DNA from: CAZJHX01 sp964545715
GTDB lineage: Bacteria; Myxococcota_A; UBA9042; GCA-2863065
Length of the DNA: 64,000 nucleotides
Assembly: GCA_964545715.1 (NCBI GenBank)
Contig: CAZJHX010000006.1
Location: forward strand, 71,817-135,816
Direction: 5' to 3'
Part shown: piece by piece, positions 37,266 through 47,099 of the stretch
How the letters are laid out: the number at the start of each line of letters is the position of its first letter
Numbering within the stretch: the first letter of the stretch is position 1
Made by a program: the position numbers and the translations under genes
The notes under the pieces: generated by a model
Seen by the model: only the letters and a program-made list of their open reading frames with translations
What the model was told of the DNA's origin: nothing
Databases searched by the model: none

Positions 37266-38030
37266 ATGAAACCTCCGAAGAAACGCCCATTTTTTGCAGC
37301 CATCTTGTGCCTGGCCGCTATCGCAGCAGTTGCCACGTTCTGGCTGCTGCGAAAAGAAAAACGCCCGGACACATCGCTGCAAACAACGACGGCCGTGCGA
37401 GCCGAGGCCCCCGTCGCCATCGACGGCCGGCTGGACGACCCGGTGTGGCAACGCGCGGAGGTGGCCGGTCCGTTCATCATCAGCAACGGCAGCGCCCACG
37501 CCCCGCTGGCCGCGACCGCAAGGCTGGCCTGGGACGAGACCGCGCTCTACGTGGCGTTTGAGGTCGAGGACGAGGACCTGACCAGCCCACTGCAGGAGCG
37601 CGACTCCGACCTGTGGGCCCACGACGTGGTCGAGGTGTTTCTGGATCCCGGCGGCGACGGGCTCAACTACTACGAGTTCCAGGTCAGCCCCCACGGCGTG
37701 ATCTTCGACGCCCTCTTCCCGTCCTATCGCAAGAACCTGGCGCGCAGCCGGCGCTGGAACGCCCGCGGCATCCGTGCGGCCGTCGCAGTGGACGGCTTCG
37801 TCGATGACGACGTGGAGGACGTCGGCTGGACCGTCGAGCTGCTGATCCCTTTCGCCGCCATCAAACACGCCCCCCGCAGCCCGCCCAAAGCCGGCGACCA
37901 GTGGCGTATGAACCTGTTTCGCATCGACATGCACGGCGACGGGCAGGGCCACTACACCGCCTGGACCGCCCCGATCAAGGGCGACTTCCATACGCTGGAC
38001 CGATTCGGGACGCTGGTCTTCGGCGACTGA
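37266..38030 (+). CDS. CBM9-like carbohydrate-binding protein
   Basis: 254 residues. A single N-terminal transmembrane segment (about residues 9-25) anchors it, with the rest outside. The body matches the family 9 carbohydrate-binding module type (PF06452): VAIDGRLDDPVWQRAEVAGPF, LYVAFEVEDEDLTSP, DDVVEVFLDPGGDGLNYYEFQVSPHG and W-containing strands. No catalytic residues are apparent, so it is probably a binding protein. It is divergent from the DUF1080 gluzincin gene; a shared role in glycan handling is inference. The ATG follows the start of the divergent region by only about 70 bases. Confidence 0.75.
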   Translation: MKPPKKRPFFAAILCLAAIAAVATFWLLRKEKRPDTSLQTTTAVRAEAPVAIDGRLDDPVWQRAEVAGPFIISNGSAHAPLAATARLAWDETALYVAFEVEDEDLTSPLQERDSDLWAHDVVEVFLDPGGDGLNYYEFQVSPHGVIFDALFPSYRKNLARSRRWNARGIRAAVAVDGFVDDDVEDVGWTVELLIPFAAIKHAPRSPPKAGDQWRMNLFRIDMHGDGQGHYTAWTAPIKGDFHTLDRFGTLVFGD

Positions 38031-38052
38031 TTGTTATATGTGGTTCTGCGCC

Positions 38053-39144
38053 ATGAAGAGCCTAGTTCCAGAGCATATTCAGAAGCTCACGCCGTACCCA
38101 CCGGGCAAGCCGCTGAGCGAGCTGGAGCGCGAGCTGGGCGTCACGCGCGCCATCAAGCTGGCCTCCAACGAGAACGCCCTGGGCCCGTCACCACGCGCGA
38201 CCGCGGCGATGGCCGGCGCGATGTGCGACATCAACCGCTATCCCGACGGCGGCGCCTTCTACCTGAAGCGCCGGCTGGCCGAGCATCTGGGCGTCGACCA
38301 CGGGCAGCTGCTGGTGGGCAACGGGTCCAACGAGATCATCGAGCTGCTCATCCGCACGTTCGGGTCCGGCGGCGCCGAGATCGTGACCAGCGAGTGCACG
38401 TTTGTGATCTACCGCCTGGTGTCCTCCGCCGCCGGCGCGCGGTTCGTCGAAGTCCCGATGGCCAACCATCGGTTCGACCTGGACGCCATCGCCGAGCGGG
38501 TCAGCGCGGACACACGCATGGTCTTCCTGTGCAACCCCAACAACCCGACCGGCACCATCTTCTCTCAAGCGGAGCTGGACCGCTTTCTGGCGCGCGTCGG
38601 CCCCGATCCCATCGTGGTGTTGGATGAGGCCTACATCGAGTACGTGTCGCCCGACGCGCGTATCGATGCGCTGGCCGTCCTGCGCGATCGACCGCGCACC
38701 GTGGTGCTACGGACCTTCTCAAAGGCGTATGGCCTGGCGGGCGTTCGCGTCGGCTACGGCGTGGCGACCGAGGACCTGGTCAACTACGTCAACCGGGTGC
38801 GGCAGCCGTTCAACGTCAACCACCTGGCGCAAGTCGCGGCGACCGCAGCGCTTGGCGACGCGGAGCACCTGGCGCGCGTCGTAGCCATGGCGGAAGAGGG
38901 CAAGCGCCACATCGCGGTGGAGGTGGAGGCGATGGGCTGCACGCCCGTGCCCAGTGCCACGAACTTCGTCTTGTTTGACACCCATCGCGAGGCGGCCCCG
39001 ATCTATCAGACGCTGTTGCGCCGCGGCGTTATCATCCGGCCGATGACCGCCTACGGGCTGCCCACCCACCTGCGCGTGGACGCCGGCCTGCCCGAGGATC
39101 GCCAGCGCTTCCTCGATGAGCTCAAGGTGGCCCTGGGAGCCTAG
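38053..39144 (+). CDS. hisC: histidinol-phosphate aminotransferase
   Basis: 363 residues, PLP-dependent class II aminotransferase of histidine biosynthesis. Signatures: KLASNENALGPSP at the N-terminus, GNGSNEIIELL, FLCNPNNPTGTIF, VLDEAYIEYV and TFSKAYGLAGVRVGYG, in which the Lys forms the Schiff base with PLP. A start five codons earlier (38038) is also possible. Because HisC-like enzymes can also act on phenylalanine or tyrosine, the position before aroA hints at aromatic amino acid use; this is inference. aroA follows without a gap. Confidence 0.9.
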   Translation: MKSLVPEHIQKLTPYPPGKPLSELERELGVTRAIKLASNENALGPSPRATAAMAGAMCDINRYPDGGAFYLKRRLAEHLGVDHGQLLVGNGSNEIIELLIRTFGSGGAEIVTSECTFVIYRLVSSAAGARFVEVPMANHRFDLDAIAERVSADTRMVFLCNPNNPTGTIFSQAELDRFLARVGPDPIVVLDEAYIEYVSPDARIDALAVLRDRPRTVVLRTFSKAYGLAGVRVGYGVATEDLVNYVNRVRQPFNVNHLAQVAATAALGDAEHLARVVAMAEEGKRHIAVEVEAMGCTPVPSATNFVLFDTHREAAPIYQTLLRRGVIIRPMTAYGLPTHLRVDAGLPEDRQRFLDELKVALGA

Positions 39145-40392
39145 ATGTCCTCGCATCTAGTCATTCGCGTACCCGGCGATAAGTCGATCAGCCACAGGGC
39201 ATTGATCTTCGGGGCCATCGCGCAGGGCGATTCGACCATCACGGGCCTCTCCAACGGACAGGACGTGCGCTCGACTCAGTGCGTGCTGACCCAGCTGGGC
39301 GTCCGGTTTGTACCGGGCCAGGCCGGGCTGACGATTCATGGGGGCGGCTTCGACGGGCTCCGGGCGTCCGACGCCGCGCTGGACTGCGGCAACTCCGGCA
39401 CGACGATGCGCCTGATGATGGGCGTGCTCGCGGGACGGCCGTTTGAGAGCACCCTTGTCGGCGACGCCAGCCTCAGCGCGCGACCCATGGCGCGGATCAC
39501 GACACCGCTGAAGGGTATGGGCGCCCGGTTCCAGCTGAGCGCTCAGGGGCGGCCTCCGGTGCGGGTTCACGGCGGGACGCTCGCCGGTGTGGAGTACGAC
39601 AGCCCGATCGCCAGCGCGCAGGTCAAGAGCGCGGTGCTGCTGGCCGGACTGCAGGCGCCCGGCCAGACCGTCGTACGAGAGCCGGCGCTGTCCCGTGACC
39701 ACACCGAGCGGATGCTGCAGGCGATGGGCGCACGAATCTCGGCTGATGGACCGCACATCGTGATCGAGCCGGGACCGCTGCAGCCGCTGACGCGCTTTGA
39801 CGTGCCCGGCGATATGTCGTCGGCGGCCTTCATTCTGGCGGCGGGGATGCTGACGCGAGCGGTGACGGTGAGTCACGTCGGGGTCAACGAGACGCGCACG
39901 GGCTTTCTAGACGCGGTCGCCGGCATGGGCGCGGCTGTCGAGCGGCGCGCGGGCCCGTCCGAGGTCGAGCCGGTCGCGGACCTGACGGCGTCCCCCGCTC
40001 GATTGGGCCCTCTGGAGCTGGGCGGAGAGCTGCTGGTGCGGGCCATCGACGAGGTCCCGATCCTGGCGGTGTTGGCGACTCAGGCGCACGGACGGTCGGT
40101 CATCCGGGACGCCGGTGAGCTGCGCGTGAAGGAGTGCGATCGCCTGGCGGTGACCGCGACCTTCCTCAACGCGATGGGCGCGCGCGTAAGCGAGCTGGAG
40201 GACGGCCTGATCATCGAGGGGCCCACGCCTCTGCGCGGGGCCACAGTCGCGCCGCACCACGATCACCGCATCGCAATGGCGGGAGCGGTGGCAGGGTTGG
40301 TCGCTGAGGGCGAGACGATTATCAAAGACCGGGAGTGCGCCTCGGTGAGCTATCCGTCCTTTTACGACGACTTGAAGCAGGTAGTGGAATGA
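39145..40392 (+). CDS. aroA: 3-phosphoshikimate 1-carboxyvinyltransferase (EPSP synthase)
   Basis: 415 residues. It transfers enolpyruvyl from PEP to shikimate-3-phosphate. Seen: VRVPGDKSISHRALI-type start (here IRVPGDKSISHRAL), LDCGNSGTTMRLM, GDASLSARPM, SAQVKSAVLLAGL, a central DMSSAAFILAAGML and RVKECDRL (as LRVKECDRLAV) plus DHRIAMA near the end. All catalytic-region motifs are intact. The N-terminus is short relative to E. coli. The ATG begins on the base after the hisC stop, and the last four bases overlap the YjbQ gene. Confidence 0.93.
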   Translation: MSSHLVIRVPGDKSISHRALIFGAIAQGDSTITGLSNGQDVRSTQCVLTQLGVRFVPGQAGLTIHGGGFDGLRASDAALDCGNSGTTMRLMMGVLAGRPFESTLVGDASLSARPMARITTPLKGMGARFQLSAQGRPPVRVHGGTLAGVEYDSPIASAQVKSAVLLAGLQAPGQTVVREPALSRDHTERMLQAMGARISADGPHIVIEPGPLQPLTRFDVPGDMSSAAFILAAGMLTRAVTVSHVGVNETRTGFLDAVAGMGAAVERRAGPSEVEPVADLTASPARLGPLELGGELLVRAIDEVPILAVLATQAHGRSVIRDAGELRVKECDRLAVTATFLNAMGARVSELEDGLIIEGPTPLRGATVAPHHDHRIAMAGAVAGLVAEGETIIKDRECASVSYPSFYDDLKQVVE

Positions 40393-40811
40393 GCGGCTTC
40401 TATCAACGGACGTTGCGGGTCGACACGGGCGGCCAGGGAATGCGGATGATCACGCGGCAGGTCGAGGCCGTCGTGGCGGAGAGCGGCTTCGACACCGGGC
40501 TGTGCAACGTGTTTGTGCGCCATACGAGCTGCTCGCTGGTGATTCAGGAGAACGCGGACCCGTCTGCGCGCCATGATCTGGAGCAGTGGATCACCCGGTT
40601 GGCGCCGGAAAACGACCCACGCTACACGCACACGTTCGAGGGACCGGACGACATGCCGGCGCATCTGAGGAGCGCCGTGACCAAGACCGCGGAGCAGATC
40701 CCGGTCGTGGGCGGAGAGCTCGGGCTCGGGACCTGGCAGGGACTGTTCCTTTGGGAGCATCGGCGGCGCGGTGCACGGCGTGAGGTGATCGTGACGGTCA
40801 TGGGAGAGTAA
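40389..40811 (+). CDS. yjbQ: YjbQ/UPF0047-family protein
   Basis: 140 residues, the full length of the family. Seen: VRHTSCSLVIQENADPSARHDLEQWI, with His and Asp/Glu that bind metal, and GTWQGLFLWEHRRRG at the C-terminus. Members have been linked to thiamine phosphate synthase activity in E. coli, but the physiological role is unsettled. The start overlaps the aroA stop (ATGA). It ends the hisC-aroA-yjbQ run; a 13-base gap separates it from the Cys-rich lipoprotein gene. Confidence 0.88.
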   Translation: MSGFYQRTLRVDTGGQGMRMITRQVEAVVAESGFDTGLCNVFVRHTSCSLVIQENADPSARHDLEQWITRLAPENDPRYTHTFEGPDDMPAHLRSAVTKTAEQIPVVGGELGLGTWQGLFLWEHRRRGARREVIVTVMGE

Positions 40812-40824
40812 GATTCCAAGCGTC

Positions 40825-42042
40825 ATGACGAGAACCATCCCAAGCGTGTTGCTGGCGCTGGCGTTGATCGCCGGCGGCTGCGGCGAAACCGACGAAGACG
40901 CAGAGACGACCACCGGCGGCGTGGACGTCAAGCTGCCCAACCCTTTCTCGGGAACGGGGTCCGACACCGGCGACGACCACGGTGAGGGCGAGGACGGACC
41001 GGGCAACGACGACCGGGCGGGCGGCGAGGCGTGCTGCAAGACCGACGACGACTGCGCCGACGACCTGCTCTGCATGTTCGGCCAGGCCGCGGACGAGGGC
41101 GAGTGCGTGGAGCAGCCGGAAGAGGGGCAGTGCTACAAGGACGCCGACTGCGCCGAGGGCACGTGCGAAAACGTGATCGTGTGCGGCTGTACGACCTGCG
41201 ACTACAAGAGCGAGCCCGGCACCTGCGCCACGGAGTCGGACCCGGCCGACGCGTGCTGCAAAGAGGATGACGACTGCACGGGGGCGCTTGTGTGTCTTCA
41301 GGTCGACGGCAAAGGCGCGTGCAACCTCGCAGCGGGCGAAGGGAAATGCTGGACCGACGACGACTGTGAGGCGGAGCAGGAGTGCGTGGGCGCGGCCCCG
41401 CGGTGCGAGTGCGGCGTGCCGTGCGGCGCGGGACACAACCCGGGGGACTGCGCGGCCAAGTTCGTCAACCCCTGCTCAAAGGACGCCGACTGCGGCGAGG
41501 GCGCCTCGTGCATGGCCGGCGGCGTGTGCACTGATGACTGCCTGCCCGGAGATGCGTCGTGCTGTGACCACAATACGTGCGTGGACCAGATCAACGAGTG
41601 CACGGCCCACGATCAGTGCGCCGACGGCCTGTGCGTGCAGGGGTCACTCTGCTACGACTTCTGCGCCGACGATGACCTGACGTGTTGCTTCGGCAACGCC
41701 TGCTGGGTGGACAACTGCACCGAGCCGCCCGAGGTTGGTTGCGTGTTTACCGGCTGTCCGAAGGGCCAGGCGTGCGTAGTGACCGAAGAGGTGTGCCTGC
41801 CGAGCGCGTGCGAATGCAGCCAGGACGTAGGGTGGAGCTGTAGCGACGACTGCGCAGGCGGCCAATGCGTGGCGAGCGCGTGCCCGGGCAACAACCCGCA
41901 GGGGTGCACCAAGGGCAGCTGTCCAGCCGGTCAGAAGTGCGTCGTAAGCCCGGACACGTGCGTGCCGACCGGGTGCACGTGCGACGAGACCGCCAAAGCG
42001 TGGGCCTGCACCCCGGACTGTGGTGGCGGAGTTTGCCTCTGA
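40825..42042 (+). CDS. cysteine-rich lipoprotein
   Basis: 405 residues with lipobox AGGC (Cys19) and an acidic Gly/Asp/Glu linker to about residue 65. The rest is a run of CCKxDDDC..., CGxGxxC and CxxxC modules, a different pattern from the CGPDGCGG protein at 5854, with many Asp/Glu between the Cys. Dozens of cysteines imply a heavily disulfide-bonded surface or periplasmic protein. Its 3' neighbour, 25 bases on and on the same strand, is the tandem DsbA-like protein. A likely reading is that the thiol-disulfide enzyme helps this or similar proteins fold; that is inference. Confidence 0.78.
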   Translation: MTRTIPSVLLALALIAGGCGETDEDAETTTGGVDVKLPNPFSGTGSDTGDDHGEGEDGPGNDDRAGGEACCKTDDDCADDLLCMFGQAADEGECVEQPEEGQCYKDADCAEGTCENVIVCGCTTCDYKSEPGTCATESDPADACCKEDDDCTGALVCLQVDGKGACNLAAGEGKCWTDDDCEAEQECVGAAPRCECGVPCGAGHNPGDCAAKFVNPCSKDADCGEGASCMAGGVCTDDCLPGDASCCDHNTCVDQINECTAHDQCADGLCVQGSLCYDFCADDDLTCCFGNACWVDNCTEPPEVGCVFTGCPKGQACVVTEEVCLPSACECSQDVGWSCSDDCAGGQCVASACPGNNPQGCTKGSCPAGQKCVVSPDTCVPTGCTCDETAKAWACTPDCGGGVCL

Positions 42043-42067
42043 CCGGGTCATTGGTTAACGTCCCCGA

Positions 42068-43627
42068 ATGCTCAACTCATTGAAGCCAAAGAACAGCTTG
42101 ATCGGCCTGCTGGCGCTGTATTTTGCGCTGGGCTACGTGGTCGGTAAATCGGACACCACAACACCGGGGGCTTCGGCTGCGGCCACGAGCACCCCGTCTG
42201 AGACCCCGACCGCCGTGGCCGTGCCACCCGCCGTGGCCGTGCAGGCGCAGGGCGGTGTCGCTATCGCCGCTGCACCGCCACCGCCGGTCGTCGCGGCCCC
42301 CACACCCCCGGCTGCCGTACCGGCGCCCACCCCGGTTGTCGCGCCGACGCCGACGCCCACACCGGCGGTCGCGCCAAAGCCTACCCCGGCCCCGACGCCA
42401 GCACCCGCCCCGGTTGCGCCGATCCGCACGCCACCGCCTGCGCCGACACCAGCGCCCGCCGCAGCCCCGGCCAAGCCCAAGTCAGAGCAGGTGTGGAAGG
42501 TGACCGTGCGTGCCGAAGATGCGTTCAAGGGCGAGGCCGTGGCGCCGGTGACCGCGGTGTTCTTTTCGGCGTTTGGCTGTCCGACGTGCTCGGTGTTCAA
42601 GGACGCGCCGGACAAGCTGATCGCGAAGTACGGCAAGTCGATCAAGATCGTGTGGAAGCACAAAGTCGTGCCGGCGCCCAACCCGGACTCGATGGACGCG
42701 TCGACGGCGTCACTGGCGGCGAAGGCGCAGGGCAAGTTCTGGCAGTACCACGACCTGCTCTTCTCCAGCGGCCAGATCGGGGTCATGGATTTGGAGAACC
42801 ACGCCAAGGCGCTGGGGTTGGACATCCCGCGGTTCCGCAAGGACACGCGCGGCAACGAGACACGCAAGCAGGCCCTGCAGGACGCGCTGCTGGCCAACTC
42901 GGTCGGCGCGCACTCCATGCCCAACATCCTGGTGAACGGCGTGCGGATGAGCGGGCCAAAGACGTACGAGAACCTGGTGGCGCTGATCGACCGCGAGCTG
43001 CCCAAGGCGCAGGCGAAGATCAAAGCGGGAACCGCGGTAGAGAAGCTGTACGACACGACCGTGGCCGGTGGAAAGTCGTTCGAGCAGCTGGGTCCCCAGG
43101 TGTCGACCTCTTTCCGCAACGATACGGCAACCGCCATCGGTCCCAAGGACGCCAAGATTCAGCTGGTGGTCTTTGAAGACTTCCAATGACCGTTCTGCGC
43201 GAAGCTCGGTCCGAGCTTCAAGTCCTTCCAGGCGCGGTACCCCAAAGATGTGCGGATCGTGTTCAAGCACATGCCGCTGGTGTCGATTCACGATCGCGCG
43301 ATGGCCGCCTCAGAGGCGTCGCTGGCGGCGCAGGAGCAGGGCAAGTTCTGGGAGTACCACGACCTGCTGATGGCCAATCAGCGTGCGCTGCAGGACACCG
43401 ATCTGGAGCGCTACGCCAATCAGGTCGGCCTGGATCTGGCGCGGTTCAAGGCGGACATCGCCTCGGGCAAGATGAAAGCGCAGATCCGCAACGACATGGA
43501 TGACGGCCAGCGCGCCGGCGTACGCGGCACCCCGTCGGTGTACCTGAACGGCCGCAAGTACCAGGGCCCACGCGGCTATCCGCCCGAGGGCCTGGAAGGT
43601 GTCGCCGCAGCGATGTTGGGTCTGTAG
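42068..43627 (+). CDS. tandem DsbA-like thiol oxidoreductase, probable selenoprotein
   Basis: 519 residues if the in-frame TGA at 43187-43189 is read as selenocysteine. Residues about 10-26 are a membrane anchor; about 35-140 a Pro/Ala/Val/Thr-rich tether; then two DsbA/thioredoxin-like domains. Domain 1 has CPTC (Cys171, Cys174) in FSAFGCPTC. Domain 2 has VFEDFQ-(TGA)-PFCAK, exactly where DsbA-type proteins have FxDFQCPFC, so the TGA replaces the first Cys (residue 374). The frame then stays open for 145 codons with good homology (GTPSVYLNGRKYQG holds the cis-Pro). A perfect eight-base-pair hairpin starts 12 bases after the TGA. A sequencing error or a nonsense mutation is possible but less likely. 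If read as a stop, domain 2 is lost. Confidence 0.85.
43187..43219 (+). promoter_or_regulatory. UGA selenocysteine codon and bSECIS-like hairpin
   Basis: TGA (43187-43189) is followed by 11 bases and then a perfect hairpin: GAAGCTCG (43201-43208), loop GTC, CGAGCTTC (43212-43219). The apical loop starts 19 bases after the TGA and its first base is G, which fits the published rule for bacterial SECIS elements. The base after TGA is C. Confidence 0.75.
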
Positions 43628-45028
<1,401 letters not shown>

Positions 45029-45176
45029 GGCCGGCCCTTTTATCATGCTTTACAGGGGGTAAGAACGATCCGCCCGGACGTATCGGCCGTATGACCGATG
45101 GAATCTGGTCGCGGAAGCTTGATCTGCGGCCGAAACGGGGCAGAATGCCCGAATCTTGAAAAACGAGGAGCTCTTG

Positions 45177-45800
45177 ATGACACGGACCAAGATGGCGTGC
45201 GCGGTCGCTTTGTGCGGCCTGATCGCCTTGATCGCAACAAGTTGGGTATCGGCGGCGGATCATGTCGAAGCACCCGGTACCACGGCGGATCCCGCAGCCG
45301 ACATCGACGACCTGTATGCATGGCACACAGACGACGGCAAGCTGGTCCTGATCATGACGTTCGCCGGCCTGCAGGCGCCGGCGGCGGACCAGGCAGCCAT
45401 GTTGGACCGCGACGTGCTGTACGCGTTCAACATCGACACGGACGGCGACAACGCGACCGACGAGTCCATCGAGGTGCGGTTCGCGCAGAACGGCGCGGGC
45501 GACTGGGGCATGCAGGTCTCCGGGATCCCCGGCGCGGACGACGCGCTGGTGGGCGCGGCGGGCTCGGCGATCGAGGGCGCAAACGGCGCCAAGGCGTGGG
45601 CCGGCCTGGCGGACGACCCGTTCTTCTTCGACTTCCAGGGCTTCAACGACACGCTGGCCACCGGCACGCTGGCGTTCGACGCGACGCGTGACTCCTTCAA
45701 GGGCACGAACGTCTCGGCGATCGTGGTCGAGATCTCGTCTGCCGACCTCGGCGACGGCATCCAGGTGTGGGGCGAGACCCGCCGCATCGGAGGTGAGTAA
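45177..45800 (+). CDS. DUF4331-type secreted protein
   Basis: 207 residues. The ATG at 45177 is chosen for the GAGGAG six bases before it. A signal peptide ends near SAA. The mature part begins DHVEAPGTTADPAADIDDLYAWHTDDGKLVLIMTFAGLQ, typical of the DUF4331 family (PF14224), but it is shorter than full-length members. The family is beta-rich and extracytoplasmic with unknown function. It ends two bases before the start of the Thr/Asp-repeat protein, whose ribosome-binding site lies at its 3' end; the two are probably one operon. Confidence 0.75.
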   Translation: MTRTKMACAVALCGLIALIATSWVSAADHVEAPGTTADPAADIDDLYAWHTDDGKLVLIMTFAGLQAPAADQAAMLDRDVLYAFNIDTDGDNATDESIEVRFAQNGAGDWGMQVSGIPGADDALVGAAGSAIEGANGAKAWAGLADDPFFFDFQGFNDTLATGTLAFDATRDSFKGTNVSAIVVEISSADLGDGIQVWGETRRIGGE

Positions 45801-45801
45801 C

Positions 45802-47091
45802 ATGTTGCGACTGACACGAATTACAGCGCTGACGCTGCTTCTGGCCTGTGCGCCGCTGAGGGCGTGCGGGGCCGCCCAGCCCCCGCCGACGCCCGGTCAC
45901 ACCCCGGGCGGGGACACCCCGCCCACGACCGATACGGGTGACACCACGGACACGACCGATACCGGCGATACGACCGATACCGGCGACACCGACACCGACA
46001 CGGACACGGGTACCGACACCGACACCGACACCGGCACCGATACCGAGACGGACACCGACACGACCGGCGACGACGCTCCGACATGCGCGGCGTACTGCGA
46101 CGCGGTGACGGCGGCCTGCTCGGGCGACAACGCTCAGTACGCCGACAACGACGGCTGCCTCGCGTACTGCGAGACCGCCGGCGCGCTGCCGGTCGGCGCG
46201 GCGGCGGACACCGATGGCAACACCATCGGCTGTCGGACGTACCACGCCGGCGTCGCCGCCAGCGCTCCCGAAGACGGCTCGGCCGAGACCCACTGCCCCC
46301 ACGCGGGCGGCAGCGGCGGCGGCGTCTGCGGTTCCTACTGCGAGAACTACTGCCACCTGGCGGCGACCAACTGCACCGGCGACGACGCGCTGTACGACGA
46401 TGACGCAGCCTGCCTGGCCGCCTGTGAGGACTTCGCCGAGTCGGACGACCCGAACCCGGCGCAGGTCACCGGCGGTGACAGCGTGCAGTGCCGCATCTAC
46501 CACCTGGGCGTGGCCGGCAGTGACGGCGCGACCTCGGCGGCGATTCACTGTCCGCACGGCGGTGTGGACGGCGGCGGCGTGTGTGTCGACGCGGATCCGT
46601 ATGACTTCCGCACCGATGCGGCCGGCGACTACACGCGTGTCGACCGCATGGGCATGCCGGGTATCGCCACGGCGGTCATCGCCAGCAAGGACGACTACAA
46701 CGCCGCGGATCCCGCCGGGGACGCCGAGGGCACGTTCGTGGCCGAGATCACGGCTTCGCTGACGGGCATTCACGCCGCTCTGGACGACGACCTGGCAGGC
46801 CTGAACCTGACGCCGTGCGCCGTCGACGACTGTGTGGCTCAGGCCGCGCCGCTCGTGGTGCCGGACACGCTGTCGATCGACTTGACCTCACCTGCCGGCT
46901 TCCCCAACGGGCGCGGGCTTGCGGATCCGGTCATGGACGTGACGCTTGCGGTGGTGCTGCTGGACCTGTCGGTTGACGGTCAGGACGCGCTGACGCTCGT
47001 GGGCGTCAACCCGACGACCAACGACGTTGGGGCGGACGGTGCGTTCCTGACGGAGTTCCCGTACCTGCATCCGGCCCACCAGCCGGAGTAA
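45802..47091 (+). CDS. lipoprotein with Thr/Asp repeats and Cys-rich module
   Basis: 429 residues with lipobox LLAC in the signal peptide. Residues about 40-90 are a run of TDT, GDT and TGT units. The central part holds two copies of a Cys-rich module, CAAYCDAVTAACSGDNAQY... and CGSYCENYCHLAATNCTGDDALY..., the same pattern as in the second half of the protein at 5854-7851. The C-terminal 150 residues are beta-rich, with Asp-rich turns and end on ...YLHPAHQPE, resembling the end domain of DUF4331-linked proteins. Its start follows the DUF4331 stop by one base, with GGAGG upstream. It is probably an envelope protein; function unknown. Confidence 0.75.
   Translation: MLRLTRITALTLLLACAPLRACGAAQPPPTPGHTPGGDTPPTTDTGDTTDTTDTGDTTDTGDTDTDTDTGTDTDTDTGTDTETDTDTTGDDAPTCAAYCDAVTAACSGDNAQYADNDGCLAYCETAGALPVGAAADTDGNTIGCRTYHAGVAASAPEDGSAETHCPHAGGSGGGVCGSYCENYCHLAATNCTGDDALYDDDAACLAACEDFAESDDPNPAQVTGGDSVQCRIYHLGVAGSDGATSAAIHCPHGGVDGGGVCVDADPYDFRTDAAGDYTRVDRMGMPGIATAVIASKDDYNAADPAGDAEGTFVAEITASLTGIHAALDDDLAGLNLTPCAVDDCVAQAAPLVVPDTLSIDLTSPAGFPNGRGLADPVMDVTLAVVLLDLSVDGQDALTLVGVNPTTNDVGADGAFLTEFPYLHPAHQPE
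45925..46065 (+). repeat. Thr/Asp-encoding low-complexity repeat
   Basis: About 140 bases of irregular GAC ACC / GAT ACC / GGC ACC codon pairs giving a TDTDTGTDT run. The repeats are imperfect six-base units, in frame, and likely to vary in copy number between strains. Confidence 0.85.
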
Positions 47092-47099
47092 GCTTGCAG

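Noticed and set aside
43187..43189. TGA as a true stop that makes the DsbA-like gene a pseudogene or two separate genes
   Set aside because: The TGA sits on a conserved Cys position, the frame stays open with homology, no ribosome-binding site or start follows immediately, and a SECIS-like hairpin is present.
45925..46065. Possible CRISPR or minisatellite
   Set aside because: The units are six-base in-frame codon pairs without spacers, so this is a protein low-complexity region.
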